Source of the DNA: Streptomyces misionensis
GTDB taxonomy: Bacteria > Actinomycetota > Actinomycetes > Streptomycetales > Streptomycetaceae
NCBI RefSeq assembly: GCF_007896895.1
Contig: NZ_VOGW01000128.1
Location: 8,994-51,920, forward strand
DNA: 42,927 nt
Direction of reading: 5' to 3'
This document shows, piece after piece, positions 16,867 to 24,923 of the stretch (position 1 is its first letter; every line of letters starts with the position of its first letter). A model generated the notes under the pieces. The model searched no databases. It saw nothing but the letters and a program-made list of their open reading frames with translations, and was not told the DNA's origin. The position numbers and the translations under genes were made by a program.

Positions 16867-17427
16867 TCAGACCTTCTGGGTGGTGCGGCCTAGGCGCAGG
16901 GCCGAGACGAGGAAGAAGATGCCGCCGGGGACGGCGTAGCCGATGGCGTTGGTGAGTGCGGGGTCGGCGGCGCCCGCGGTGGCGACGAACGAGGCGCCGG
17001 CCAGAACGGAGATGCCGCCGCTGAGGATCATCGGCCACTGGCCACCCATCTTGCGGCGGGGCACAGCGACGACCAGCTGGACCAGGCCGGACACGATGGC
17101 CCAGGCGCCCCAGACGCGCAGGACGGCGGGGATGCCGGAGGCGGAGGCGACACCCACGCCGACGGCCGCGGCGAGGCTGACGGCCATGTTGACGTAGAGG
17201 AGCGTCGGCGATTGGGTGCTGCGCGACGCCTTCGCGTCGATGACGGCCGCGCCCACGTCGAACAGCGGATACAGCACCAGCAGCGCAGCCGCGACCGGGG
17301 TGATCTCCTTGGCCATCGTGAACATCACGAGGGCCCAGACGATGGCGAACGCGAACCGGACGAAGTACAGCCGCCGCAGGGCGAAGGCCGTCCCGGTGGT
17401 CCGGGACGGTTCGGCGATGGTGGTCAC
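16867..17427 (-). CDS. Small integral membrane protein of unknown function
   Basis: A protein of 186 residues with about six hydrophobic segments, including LYFVRFAFAIVWALVMFTMA and VLYPLFDVGAAVI. The last segments are followed by a basic tail (RLGRTTQKV). This pattern recalls small DUF308/HdeD-like membrane proteins, but I cannot assign a function. The GTG at 17427 is preferred because GAAAGGA precedes it by about 5 nt; an ATG at 17448 would add seven residues but lacks an RBS. It is divergent from the TetR gene at 17580 and the shared region has two identical candidate operators, so the TetR protein most likely represses it. Confidence 0.75.
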   Translation of the reverse strand: MTTIAEPSRTTGTAFALRRLYFVRFAFAIVWALVMFTMAKEITPVAAALLVLYPLFDVGAAVIDAKASRSTQSPTLLYVNMAVSLAAAVGVGVASASGIPAVLRVWGAWAIVSGLVQLVVAVPRRKMGGQWPMILSGGISVLAGASFVATAGAADPALTNAIGYAVPGGIFFLVSALRLGRTTQKV

Positions 17428-17496
17428 GGTGATCCTTTCGGAGGGCATGCGAAGAAGAGACGGAAGCTCAGGGCTTCCCGCGCCGGTCTGTCTGCG

Positions 17497-17561
17497 AGAC
17501 CGAACGTTCTGCTTCGTGAGCCTGGCAGGGGTCGTCGCAACCTGTCAAGACCGAACGTTCT
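17497..17561. promoter_or_regulatory. Two identical TetR operator candidates in a divergent promoter region
   Basis: AGACCGAACGTTCT occurs at 17497-17510 and again at 17548-17561, 51 bp apart, each centred on AACGTT and partly palindromic. The second lies just before a -10-like TAACAT at 17568-17573. That hexamer ends 6 nt before the ATG of the TetR gene, which implies a leaderless or very short-leader transcript. One site faces each of the divergent genes. Confidence 0.65.
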
Positions 17562-17579
17562 ACCTGCTAACATGACGTC

Positions 17580-18176
17580 ATGGTGCGCAGTGAAACCGAA
17601 GGACGGCCGTCCGAAGCGCGGTCCCGGCTGCTCAGGACGGCCAGCCAGGTGTTCTACGCGGAAGGGATCCACTCCGTCGGCGTCGACCGCCTCGTCGCGG
17701 AGGCTCAGGTGACACGAGCCACCTTCTACCGCCACTTCCCGAGCAAGGAAAGCCTCGTCGTCGCCTACCTGAACGAGGCCGACCTCGCCATGCGCGGCCA
17801 GGCCGACGCAGCCGTCGCCGCCGGGCTCCCGGCCGCCGACGCCATCCGGGCCATCAGCGCCTCCATCGCCCAGCACATCCGGTCCTCCGGCTTCCGCGGG
17901 TGCGCCTTCCTCAACGCCGTCGCCGAATACCCCGATCCCGAACACCCGGTGCACCAGGCCGTCCTCGCGCACCGCCAGTGGTTCCTCGAAACCATCACCG
18001 GACTCCTGGCCGGGATCCGAGAGCAGTCCGCAGACTCCGCCGCCCGCCACTTCGTGATGTTGCGTGACGGCGCCATGGCCGAGGGCTGCCTCTTCGACCC
18101 GGAACTCGTGTGCGAAACCTTCCTGCACGGCGTCGAAGGACTCCTCAAAGCCCACGCCGAGCCGGTCCACGCGTAA
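17580..18176 (+). CDS. TetR-family transcriptional regulator
   Basis: A 198-residue regulator. The N-terminal helix-turn-helix (about 14-60) contains LLRTASQVFYAEGIHSVGVD and TRATFYRHFPSKESLV, which are classic for TetR, and a helical ligand domain follows. The ATG at 17580 fits the start of the domain and lies 7 nt downstream of a -10-like element, so translation may be leaderless. It is divergent from the small membrane protein gene and the two operators between them point to autorepression and control of that gene. The ligand is unknown. Confidence 0.92.
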   Translation: MVRSETEGRPSEARSRLLRTASQVFYAEGIHSVGVDRLVAEAQVTRATFYRHFPSKESLVVAYLNEADLAMRGQADAAVAAGLPAADAIRAISASIAQHIRSSGFRGCAFLNAVAEYPDPEHPVHQAVLAHRQWFLETITGLLAGIREQSADSAARHFVMLRDGAMAEGCLFDPELVCETFLHGVEGLLKAHAEPVHA

Positions 18177-18208
18177 AGCCACCACCACACCGCACATCGC
18201 GGCACGGA

Positions 18209-18237
18209 GTCCGAGGCCGCCGAGGTGGCTCTCGGAC
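18209..18237 (+). terminator. Weak hairpin after the TetR gene
   Basis: GTCCGAG at 18209-18215 pairs with CTCGGAC at 18231-18237; further pairing inside the loop is possible with a bulge. It lies 33 bases after the TetR stop codon. Confidence 0.35.
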
Positions 18238-18330
18238 GCCCTGTCGGAGGGTGTGCGGCAGCCCTCATCGGACATCGCCGCCTGAAATGCCGAGGCGCGA
18301 GAGGCCGTTGCCATACCGGTCATGGAGTCT

Positions 18331-18368
18331 GTCGATCGAAATGGGGGTCTCGATCGGGTGATCGCGGG
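18331..18368. repeat. Imperfect 38-bp repeat, copy 1
   Basis: This segment begins GTCGATCGAA and contains CGATCGGGTGA. It resembles 18986-19022, with about 31 matching positions and one indel. The two copies bracket the GNAT-like gene. Nothing shows that they are mobile. Confidence 0.4.
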
Positions 18369-18454
18369 CACTGCCCGGCACGAGAGCAGGGCCCGGTGGT
18401 GTAGGGGGAAAATCCAGGGGAGCGGACGGCCGCGCGCTGCTACGGTCGGGCGCC

Positions 18455-18958
18455 ATGAGCTGGCTCCCCGATGACTTCGTCCATCCCGTCCTGGTACCGC
18501 TGCCGGGCAGTGGCCATCACCTGCGGCCGATCCGGGAGGCGGACACCCCGCTCGACTATCCGGCCGTGATGGGTTCGCGCGAGCGGCTGTGGACCATCTT
18601 CGGCCCGGCCTGGGGCTGGCCCGCGGCCACCATGACCTACGAGGCCGACCGGGCCGACCTGTTGCGGCACGAGAAGGAGATCGCGGCACACCAGTCGTTC
18701 AACTACGCGCTGTTCGACGCGGCGGAGACAGCTCTGCTCGGCTGTGTCTACATCGACCCGCCGGAGAGGGCCGGCGCGGACGGCGAGATCTCCTGGTGGG
18801 TGGTGGACGAGCTGGTGGGAAGCAAGGTCGAGCAGGCCCTCGACGAGCTGGTGCCGCAGTGGATCGCCGCCGACTGGCCGTTCGAGCAGCCGCGCTTCCT
18901 CGGCCGCGACATCTCCTGGTCGGACTGGCTCGCCCTGCCGGAGCACCCCGGCAGGTAA
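18455..18958 (+). CDS. GNAT-like N-acetyltransferase domain protein
   Basis: A 167-residue protein starting ATG at 18455. It contains HHLRPIREAD near residue 25, the first strand and helix typical of GNAT enzymes, then LLGCVYIDPPE and EISWWVVDELVGSKVEQALD, which correspond to the central strands and the acetyl-CoA region. The usual Q/RxxGxG/A pyrophosphate loop is not clear, so catalytic competence is uncertain. It stands alone between two copies of a short imperfect repeat, with non-coding sequence on both sides. Confidence 0.7.
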   Translation: MSWLPDDFVHPVLVPLPGSGHHLRPIREADTPLDYPAVMGSRERLWTIFGPAWGWPAATMTYEADRADLLRHEKEIAAHQSFNYALFDAAETALLGCVYIDPPERAGADGEISWWVVDELVGSKVEQALDELVPQWIAADWPFEQPRFLGRDISWSDWLALPEHPGR

Positions 18959-19468
18959 GTGGTTTTTGCACGCGCCAAGAAGGCTGTCGCTCGAACGGGA
19001 GTCCCGATCGGGTGACCGCGGCGGTCGGCTCGGCGCTGGCCGGGAAGCGGCCTCTTCCGGTCTGCACGCCGATGCGGCCGGCGGCCTGTCCGAGGCGGCG
19101 AGGGACGCGGTCGCCATGGGCGTCGCTCCGGTCTCGGGCGACATGCCTGCCTCGATCAGGTCGGCGGTCATCCGACCCGGGTCGCCCAAGAGGTCCTGCC
19201 ACGCGGTCGGGCGTCGCAGGACCCCCTCCCCTGTTCCTCACGGCCACGGGTTCACGATCACGCGCCGCGTCGCCCGGCCGGTCGGGCGGGCGGCAGGGCG
19301 GCGAAACAGGAGCGGCAGCCGTCCGTCAGGTGGCAGGTGGGTAACGGCGGTACGCGAATCCGGCAGCCGATCCAGAGCGCGGCGAAGCCGCTTGCGCGGG
19401 GTCGGCGAGGAAGCCGGTGACGGCGTCGAACTGATGCGCAGCCGACCTCCGACAGGGCAGTACCCGGG
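18959..19468. other. 510-bp gene-poor region
   Basis: It contains the second copy of the imperfect repeat at 18986-19022. A leftward frame reading TADLIEAGMSPETGATPMA near 19090-19180 looks mildly coding, but I see no start, RBS or family. No gene is called. Confidence 0.4.
18986..19022. repeat. Imperfect 38-bp repeat, copy 2
   Basis: Begins GTCGCTCGAA and contains CGATCGGGTGA; partner of 18331-18368, lying just downstream of the GNAT-like gene. Confidence 0.4.
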
Positions 19469-20665
19469 TCATCGACCTTGCGGCCAGCCGGTGTACGCCT
19501 CGGCGAGGTAGGTCGACCCCGCGGTGGAACCGGTCACCGCGGCCAGCTCCCCCTCCTGGCGCCGGACGTCGAACGGGGTTGCCTCCGGCAGCGTGTGCAG
19601 CATGGTGGTCATCCAGTAGGAGAAGTGCTGGGCCTTCCAGACCCGGCGCAGTGCCCGCTCGCTGTAGGAGGTGAGCGGGGTGGTGTCACCGCGGGCGACC
19701 GCCCTCTCGAGCTCCTGGGCCAACACGTGCACGTCGGCGAGTGCCAGGTTGAGGCCCTTGGCACCGGTCGGCGGCACCGTGTGCGCGGCATCGCCGGCCA
19801 GCACCAGCCGCCCGTGGTGCATCGGCTCCTGGACGAAGCTGCGGAAGGGCAGGACGGTTCTGGAGGTGATCGGCCCTTCCTCGAGGCGGTGGCCGTTGGC
19901 CCCGACCCGTGACTGGAGCTCGTCCCAGATCCGGTCGTCGGACCAGGCTGCTGCGTCCTCCGCGGGGTCGCACTGGAAGTACATCCGCTGGAGGGTCTCG
20001 GTGCGCCGGCTGATCAGCGCGAAGCCTCTCGGGGAGTGGTTGTAGATCAGCTCCGGTGCGCTGGGCGGTGCCTCGGTGAGGATCCCGAACCAGGCGAAGG
20101 GGTAGGCGCGGAAGTACTGGGTGCGTGCCGCTTCCGGTACCTCGCGGCGGCACAGGCTTCGTGATCCGTCGGCGCCCACCAGGAAGTCGGCGCGGACCTC
20201 GTGGCCGACGCCGTCGGCGTCGGTGAAGCGCAGGACGGGCGAGTCGGAGACGATGTCGTCGACCGACACGTCGGTGACGCCGAACCGGACGTCGCCGCCG
20301 TCGCGCTCCCGGGCGTCGGCGAGGTCGACGAAGACGTCCGTCTGTGGGTAGAGCTGGGTCGAGGCGCCGACCAGGTGCTGGAAGTCGATGCGGTGGCTGC
20401 CTCCGCCGAAGGCCAGTTCGATGCCGTCGTGGCGCTGACCGTCCCGGTGCACCCGCGCGGAGACGCCGGTGCCGACCAGGAGGTCGACGGAGTCCTGCTC
20501 GAGGATTCCGGCGCGGTGCGTCTGTTCGATCTCCCGGCGGCTGCGCAGATCGATCACGACCGAGTCGATCCCGGCCCGGGCGAGCAGGTGGGAGAGCATG
20601 AGCCCGGCAGGGCCGGCTCCGACGATGCCGATCTGTGTGCGGCTTCGGATGAATGAGGAGGTCAT
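19469..20665 (-). CDS. pobA: 4-hydroxybenzoate 3-monooxygenase
   Basis: A 398-residue FAD-dependent aromatic hydroxylase that converts 4-hydroxybenzoate to protocatechuate using NAD(P)H and oxygen. The FAD motif GAGPAG (16-21), the LVGADGSRS DG motif and LAGDAAHTVPPTGAKGLNLA are all present, and length and spacing match PobA. The ATG at 20665 is used; ATG at 20674 would add three residues, and neither has a strong RBS. The gene lies downstream of the IclR regulator and pcaV on the same strand, next to the divergent operon that degrades its product. The IclR protein is the likely regulator. Confidence 0.92.
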   Translation of the reverse strand: MTSSFIRSRTQIGIVGAGPAGLMLSHLLARAGIDSVVIDLRSRREIEQTHRAGILEQDSVDLLVGTGVSARVHRDGQRHDGIELAFGGGSHRIDFQHLVGASTQLYPQTDVFVDLADARERDGGDVRFGVTDVSVDDIVSDSPVLRFTDADGVGHEVRADFLVGADGSRSLCRREVPEAARTQYFRAYPFAWFGILTEAPPSAPELIYNHSPRGFALISRRTETLQRMYFQCDPAEDAAAWSDDRIWDELQSRVGANGHRLEEGPITSRTVLPFRSFVQEPMHHGRLVLAGDAAHTVPPTGAKGLNLALADVHVLAQELERAVARGDTTPLTSYSERALRRVWKAQHFSYWMTTMLHTLPEATPFDVRRQEGELAAVTGSTAGSTYLAEAYTGWPQGR

Positions 20666-20729
20666 GGCCGGCATTCTCGAACCGTCCGGCCGCTTCGACC
20701 ACCCTGTTCTTCCGTCCAGTGGAAGCCGG

Positions 20730-21491
20730 TCAGCCGACCACCGGTCCGGGGACACTGCGTCCGATGCCCCGCGCCGCCATATGCAGGGCGCTGACCAACC
20801 GCCCCCAGTCGGGCTTGAGTCGGGGAAGCACGACCCCGAGCGCGGCCACCACGTCGCCACCGGACCGGATCGGCACGGCCACTGAGCACGCGCCCAGGGT
20901 CATCTCCTCCACCGTCGTGGCGAAGTCGTCCTCGCGCACCTTCTCCAGTTGGCGGAGCAACCGGCCCGGCTGGGTCACCGTGTACGGCGTCATCCGTGGC
21001 AGGTCGTCGAGCACCTGGCCCCGGACATCGGCCGGCGCGTACGCGAGCAGTACCTTGCCGACCCCCGTCGGGTGCAGCGGCAGCCGCGATCCGATCGCGC
21101 TGACCACCGGGACCGAGGCGTGCCCGGAGAGCCGGTCGACGTACAGTGCCCGCCTGCCGTCGCGTACCGCGAGGTGGACGGTGGCCCGGGTCGCACCGTA
21201 CAGGTCATGGAGGTACGGCGAGGCGATCTGCCCCAGCCCCGTGTGCACCGGCGCGAGCAGTCCGATGTCCCACAGGCGGCGTCCGACGACGTACTTGCCG
21301 GACTCGGTGCGGCTCAGCGCACCCCAGGCGACGAGATCGGCGACCAGCCGGTGCGCTGTCGCGGCGGGGAGGCCGGCCCGGGCCGCGAGATCGGTGAGGC
21401 CGAGCTGACGGTGCCGCTCGTCGAAGGCCCCGAGGATCGCCAGGGCGCGGCTGGTCACCGAGCGCCCGCGGCTCGCGGCGTTGCCGGCCAT
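20730..21491 (-). CDS. IclR-family regulator, probable pobA activator or repressor
   Basis: A 253-residue protein with an N-terminal winged helix (about 10-70: SRALAILGAF, GLTDLAARAGLPAATAHRLV) and the C-terminal IclR effector domain (about 85-245, with LPLHPTGVGKVLLAY). IclR proteins commonly control protocatechuate and 4-hydroxybenzoate genes in actinomycetes. It starts ATG at 21491, 75 nt after the pcaV stop, and ends 64 nt before pobA, all leftward, so a pcaV-iclR-pobA transcript is possible. A GCGGTGA/TCACCGC repeat at 21516-21546 lies between pcaV and this gene and might attenuate read-through. Confidence 0.88.
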   Translation of the reverse strand: MAGNAASRGRSVTSRALAILGAFDERHRQLGLTDLAARAGLPAATAHRLVADLVAWGALSRTESGKYVVGRRLWDIGLLAPVHTGLGQIASPYLHDLYGATRATVHLAVRDGRRALYVDRLSGHASVPVVSAIGSRLPLHPTGVGKVLLAYAPADVRGQVLDDLPRMTPYTVTQPGRLLRQLEKVREDDFATTVEEMTLGACSVAVPIRSGGDVVAALGVVLPRLKPDWGRLVSALHMAARGIGRSVPGPVVG

Positions 21492-21566
21492 GGACGACGT
21501 CCTTCCGCTCGGTGGGCGGTGAGCCCGGGCAGCGGCCCGTCACCGCTCCTCGCCGACTGGGTACGT

Positions 21567-22031
21567 TCAGGATGGCGTGACCAGGTGGTCCGCCGGCGCG
21601 CGGAGCTCATCGGCGGCGTCGGCCACGCGCCGGATCAGGTCGAGGAAGAGGGTCTGCTCCTCGGTGGAGAGCGGTGCCAGGAATATCCGGTTCATCCGGG
21701 CGGTGCGCACGGTCAGCCTGCGGTGGGCACGCAAGCCGTCGTCGGTCAGACGCAGCAGGAAACGCCGGCCGTCCCGCGGATCACGGTCCTTGTCGAGGAA
21801 CCCGCGCCGGATGAGCCGACTGATCACCTCGGCGATGGTGGAGCGGTCGAGGCCGACCCGCTCGCCCACCGTGCGCTGATCGAGGCCGGGTTCGGCGGCC
21901 AGCGTGTTGAGGACCGCGAACTGCGGTGAGGTGATCTCCTCGGAGACCATCGTCGTCCACAGCAGGTGGTGTGCCTGCTGGAGCCGCCGGGCGAGGTGCC
22001 CGGGGTGGGTGTTCAGGTCCACCGCCGCCAT
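21567..22031 (-). CDS. pcaV: MarR-family repressor of the protocatechuate operon
   Basis: A 154-residue MarR winged-helix protein: dimerisation helices at the N-terminus, recognition region LDQRTVGERVGLDRSTIAEV (about 55-74), and wing RDPRDGRRFLLRLTDDG (about 84-100). In Streptomyces coelicolor, PcaV of this family is divergent from pcaIJFHGBL and is released from DNA by protocatechuate. Position and orientation are the same here. The ATG at 22031 has GAGGAG 6 nt upstream. Two classes of palindromic sites lie in the intergenic region. Confidence 0.88.
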   Translation of the reverse strand: MAAVDLNTHPGHLARRLQQAHHLLWTTMVSEEITSPQFAVLNTLAAEPGLDQRTVGERVGLDRSTIAEVISRLIRRGFLDKDRDPRDGRRFLLRLTDDGLRAHRRLTVRTARMNRIFLAPLSTEEQTLFLDLIRRVADAADELRAPADHLVTPS

Positions 22032-22076
22032 CCGTGCTCCTCGTCTCAGGGCGTCAGCGCGTCGGTCCGCGGGCCG

Positions 22077-22115
22077 GATTCATTCCGTGCACCGAGATTC
22101 ATTCCGTGCACGGAA
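22077..22115. promoter_or_regulatory. Tandem GATTCATTCCGTGCAC repeats, operator candidate near pcaV
   Basis: GATTCATTCCGTGCAC occurs at 22077-22092 and 22096-22111, 19 bp apart. The second copy completes the perfect 14-bp palindrome TTCCGTGCACGGAA (22102-22115); the first is only a half site. They lie 46-84 bases upstream of the pcaV start and could bind PcaV, the IclR protein or another regulator. Confidence 0.55.
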
Positions 22116-22196
22116 CGATAACAGTGACCGGCCTGTACGCCCAGGGCTCTTCTGGTTCGCCTGCACGCTTCGCAAAACCGTTAGCTGACAGGGGCC

Positions 22197-22225
22197 TTGA
22201 CGACCCTCCCGGGAAGTGGCAGCGT
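22197..22225 (+). promoter_or_regulatory. Candidate pcaI promoter
   Basis: TTGACG at 22197-22202 followed by 17 nt and CAGCGT at 22220-22225, a weak -10. It lies just upstream of the palindrome at 22245-22260, so a repressor bound there would block initiation or clearance. Confidence 0.4.
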
Positions 22226-22244
22226 ACGGGAACCTCACCGAGAC

Positions 22245-22260
22245 AGTCAGTGTACTGACT
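22245..22260. promoter_or_regulatory. Probable PcaV operator at pcaI
   Basis: AGTCAGTGTACTGACT is an inverted repeat of AGTCAGT/ACTGACT with a 2-nt centre, lying 30 bases before the pcaI ATG and 20 bases past the candidate -10. Size and position suit a MarR dimer. Assignment to PcaV rests on context. Confidence 0.6.
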
Positions 22261-22289
22261 ACTTGCGCAGGAGAAATGAGGCCGCACCG

Positions 22290-23072
22290 ATGGACAAGGT
22301 GGTGCCGACAGCAGCCGAGGCGGTGGCGGACGTGCCGGACGGCGCGTCGCTGGCGGTCGGCGGATTCGGGTTGAGCGGCGTACCGAACGTACTGATCCAT
22401 GCCCTGTACGAGCGCGGGGTGCGCCGACTGGGCGTCGTCTCCAACAACTGCGGAGCGCTGGACTCGGGCCTCGCGGTGCTGCTGGCGGCCGGCCGGATCG
22501 CCCGCGTGACCGGGTCGTACATCGGCGCCAACAAGGAGTTCGCGCGGCAGTACCTGGCCGGCGAGCTGGAGGTCGAGATGATCCCGCAGGGCACGCTGGC
22601 CGAGCGGCTGCGCGCCGGCGGGGCCGGAATCCCCGCGTTCTACACCCCGGCCGGCGTGGGCACGCAGGTCGCCGACGGCGGGCTGCCGTGGCGCTACGAC
22701 GGAAACGGCGGGGTGGCACTGGCTTCGCCGCCCAAGGAGGTCCGCGAGTTCGACGGCACCGAGTACATGCTGGAGCGCGGCATCCGCACCGACTTCGCCC
22801 TCGTACGGGCCGCCAGGGGCGACCGGCACGGGAACCTCGTGTTCAGCAAGTCCGCGCGGAACTTCAACCCGCTGGCCGCGATGGCCGGGCGCGTGGCGAT
22901 CGCCGAGGTCGAGGAGCTCGTCGAACCCGGCGAGATCGACCCGGACGCGGTGCATCTGCCGGGCGTCTTCGTACAGCGGGTGGTCGCGCTCACCGCGGAG
23001 CAGGCGGCGGACAAGCAGATCGAACGGCGCACGGTCTCCGCGCCTTCGGCACGAGGAACGGTGGGCGGCTGA
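22290..23072 (+). CDS. pcaI: 3-oxoadipate CoA-transferase, subunit A
   Basis: A 260-residue alpha subunit that, with PcaJ, moves CoA from succinyl-CoA to beta-ketoadipate. Family motifs include [13 protein letters not shown] (about 26-38), the NNCG segment near 51-55, [10 protein letters not shown] and [11 protein letters not shown]. The ATG at 22290 follows a GAGG-containing stretch about 8 nt upstream. It is the first gene of the pca operon, and its TGA overlaps the pcaJ start by one base. The product of this step needs a thiolase, whose gene in this operon is broken. Confidence 0.93.
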   Translation: MDKVVPTAAEAVADVPDGASLAVGGFGLSGVPNVLIHALYERGVRRLGVVSNNCGALDSGLAVLLAAGRIARVTGSYIGANKEFARQYLAGELEVEMIPQGTLAERLRAGGAGIPAFYTPAGVGTQVADGGLPWRYDGNGGVALASPPKEVREFDGTEYMLERGIRTDFALVRAARGDRHGNLVFSKSARNFNPLAAMAGRVAIAEVEELVEPGEIDPDAVHLPGVFVQRVVALTAEQAADKQIERRTVSAPSARGTVGG

Positions 23073-23740
23073 TGGCCTGGACGCGTGAAGACATGGCCGC
23101 CCGTGCGGCCCAGGAGCTGAAGGACGGCCAGTACGTCAACCTCGGCATCGGCCTGCCGACCCTGATCCCGAACCATCTGCCAAAGGGCGTCGAGGTCGTG
23201 CTGGAGTCGGAGAACGGCATCCTGGGGACCGGCCCGTACCCGACCGACGACCAGGTCGACCCCGATCTGATCAACGCGGGCAAGGAGACCGTCACGGTCC
23301 TGCCCGGCGCGTCCTTCTTCGACTCCTCCCTGTCGTTCTCGATGATCCGCGGCGGACACATCGACGTCGCCGTGCTCGGCGCCATGCAGGTCTCCGCGAA
23401 GGGAGACCTGGCGAACTGGGCCGTCCCCGGCAAGATGATCACCGGTATCGGCGGCGCGATGGACCTCGTCCACGGCGCCCGGACCGTCATCGTCGTGATG
23501 ACACACACCGCGAAGGACGGCTCCCCGAAGATCCTGGCCGAGTGCGCGCTGCCGCTGACGGGCAGGGCGTGCGTGAACCGGATCATCAGCGATCTCGGCG
23601 TGCTGGACGTGACCCCCGACGGACTGGTGCTCGTGGAGACCGCGCCGGACGTCACCGTGGACGAGATCGTCACGAAGACCGCCGCCGAGGTCCGTGTCCC
23701 GCGGGAGCTCGCAGACGTCACCGAGGAGATGGCGTCATGA
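23072..23740 (+). CDS. pcaJ: 3-oxoadipate CoA-transferase, subunit B
   Basis: A 222-residue beta subunit of the transferase. The catalytic glutamate is E47 in LESENGILG, and [13 protein letters not shown] and GMDLV-type segments of the family are present (here [10 protein letters not shown]). The ATG at 23072 shares its first base with the last base of the pcaI stop codon (TGATG), which indicates translational coupling. The stop at 23738-23740 overlaps the ATG of the decayed pcaF as ATGA. Confidence 0.93.
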   Translation: MAWTREDMAARAAQELKDGQYVNLGIGLPTLIPNHLPKGVEVVLESENGILGTGPYPTDDQVDPDLINAGKETVTVLPGASFFDSSLSFSMIRGGHIDVAVLGAMQVSAKGDLANWAVPGKMITGIGGAMDLVHGARTVIVVMTHTAKDGSPKILAECALPLTGRACVNRIISDLGVLDVTPDGLVLVETAPDVTVDEIVTKTAAEVRVPRELADVTEEMAS

Positions 23741-24101
23741 GTCCGCGCGACGTCTGCATCGTCGATGCCGTCCGCCCCCCATCGGCCGCTGCAACGGCGC
23801 TCTGGCCTCGGCGCGGCCGGACGATCCGGCCGCCCACGTCATCCGCGAACTCCTCGCCCGTACGCCCGCCCTCGACCACGCGCGGATCGAGGACGTCTGC
23901 TTGGGCAGCGCCAACGGCGCCGGAGTTCGACCCCGCGATCCCCGACCCGCAGGGCGGCGCCATCGCTCTCGGCCACCCGCTCGGCGCCTTTGGCGCCCGC
24001 CTCGCGGCGCCGTCGCGCACCAACCCGCCCGCAAGGGCAGTGGCGTCGCCACCCTCCGCATCGGCGTCGGCCGGGGCCTCGCCCTCGTCCTCGAACGCTG
24101 A
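23737..24101 (+). pseudogene. pcaF: Broken beta-ketoadipyl-CoA thiolase gene
   Basis: The ATG at 23737 overlaps the pcaJ stop and starts [13 protein letters not shown], the correct PcaF N-terminus. At a run of six C (23775-23780) the frame slips by one and sense continues in another frame: DPAAHVIRELLARTPALDHA, then EDVCLGSANGAG. Sense next changes frame again and jumps to the far C-terminus, DPQGGAIALGHPLGAFGARL, and ends GVGRGLALVLER. A normal thiolase has about 400 residues; roughly 270 are deleted, including the nucleophilic-cysteine motif and the loop domain. Only the C-terminal GHPLG histidine motif survives. It cannot be an active thiolase. The deletion ends cleanly enough that downstream genes remain intact. 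Confidence 0.9.
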
Positions 24102-24144
24102 TCCCAGGCCCAAGCGCTTTCAGGACAAAGGAGTTCGGCCGCCC

Positions 24145-24918
24145 ATGGCCCTCACCCAGCAGGACATCGACCGGGAGATCGCGGCGGAGCGCGCCGCGTA
24201 CCAGAAGCGGGTCGCCGACGGCGCGCCCGTCGAGCACCATCCACGCCGCGACTACGCGCCGTACCGCTCCTCGGTGCTGCGCCACCCGAAGCAGCCGCCG
24301 ATCGCCGTCGACGTCGCCGAGGACCCGGAGATGGTGGAGCTGTACTCCCCCGCGTTCGGGGAGCGGGACATCACCGAGATCGACAACGACCTCACCCGGC
24401 AGCACACCGGCGAGCCCGTCGGCGAGCGCATCACCGTCTCCGGCCGGCTGCTGGACCGCGACGGCCGTCCCGTGCGCGGTCAGCTCATCGAGATCTGGCA
24501 GGCCAACGCGGCCGGGCGGTACGCCCACCAGCGCGAGCAGCACGACGCCCCGCTGGACCCGAACTTCACCGGGGTGGGCCGCACCCTCACCGACACGGAC
24601 GGCTTCTACCGCTTCACCACCGTCCAGCCGGGCCCGTACCCCTGGCGCAACCACGTCAACGCCTGGCGGCCGGCGCACATCCACTTCTCCGTCTTCGGCT
24701 CGGCCTTCACCCAGCGGCTCGTGACGCAGATGTACTTCCCGAACGATCCGCTCTTCCCGTACGACCCGATCCTGCAGTCGGTGACGGACGACGCGGCGCG
24801 GCAGCGGCTGGTCGCGAGGTACGACCACAGTCTGTCGGTGCCGGAGTTCTCGCTCGGCTACCACTGGGACATCGTGCTGGACGGGCCGAACGGCACCTGG
24901 ATGGAAGAAGGGCGCTGA
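24145..24918 (+). CDS. pcaH: Protocatechuate 3,4-dioxygenase, beta subunit
   Basis: A 257-residue subunit carrying the non-haem iron(III) site of the intradiol ring-cleaving enzyme that opens protocatechuate to 3-carboxy-cis,cis-muconate. The ligands are visible as Y126 (GRYAHQ), Y165 (PGPYPW), H178 and H180 (PAHIHFS). The N-terminal segment HPRRDYAPYRSSVLRHP is typical. The ATG at 24145 has AAAGGAG about 11 nt upstream and stands 43 bases after the pcaF remnant. The separate RBS means it does not depend on coupling to pcaF. It is followed five bases later by pcaG. Confidence 0.95.
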   Translation: MALTQQDIDREIAAERAAYQKRVADGAPVEHHPRRDYAPYRSSVLRHPKQPPIAVDVAEDPEMVELYSPAFGERDITEIDNDLTRQHTGEPVGERITVSGRLLDRDGRPVRGQLIEIWQANAAGRYAHQREQHDAPLDPNFTGVGRTLTDTDGFYRFTTVQPGPYPWRNHVNAWRPAHIHFSVFGSAFTQRLVTQMYFPNDPLFPYDPILQSVTDDAARQRLVARYDHSLSVPEFSLGYHWDIVLDGPNGTWMEEGR

Positions 24919-24923
24919 CCGCC

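Noticed and set aside
23737..24101. pcaF frameshifts as simple sequencing errors
   Set aside because: The slip at six C could be an error, but about 270 missing codons cannot be explained by single-base errors; an assembly collapse remains the only technical alternative.
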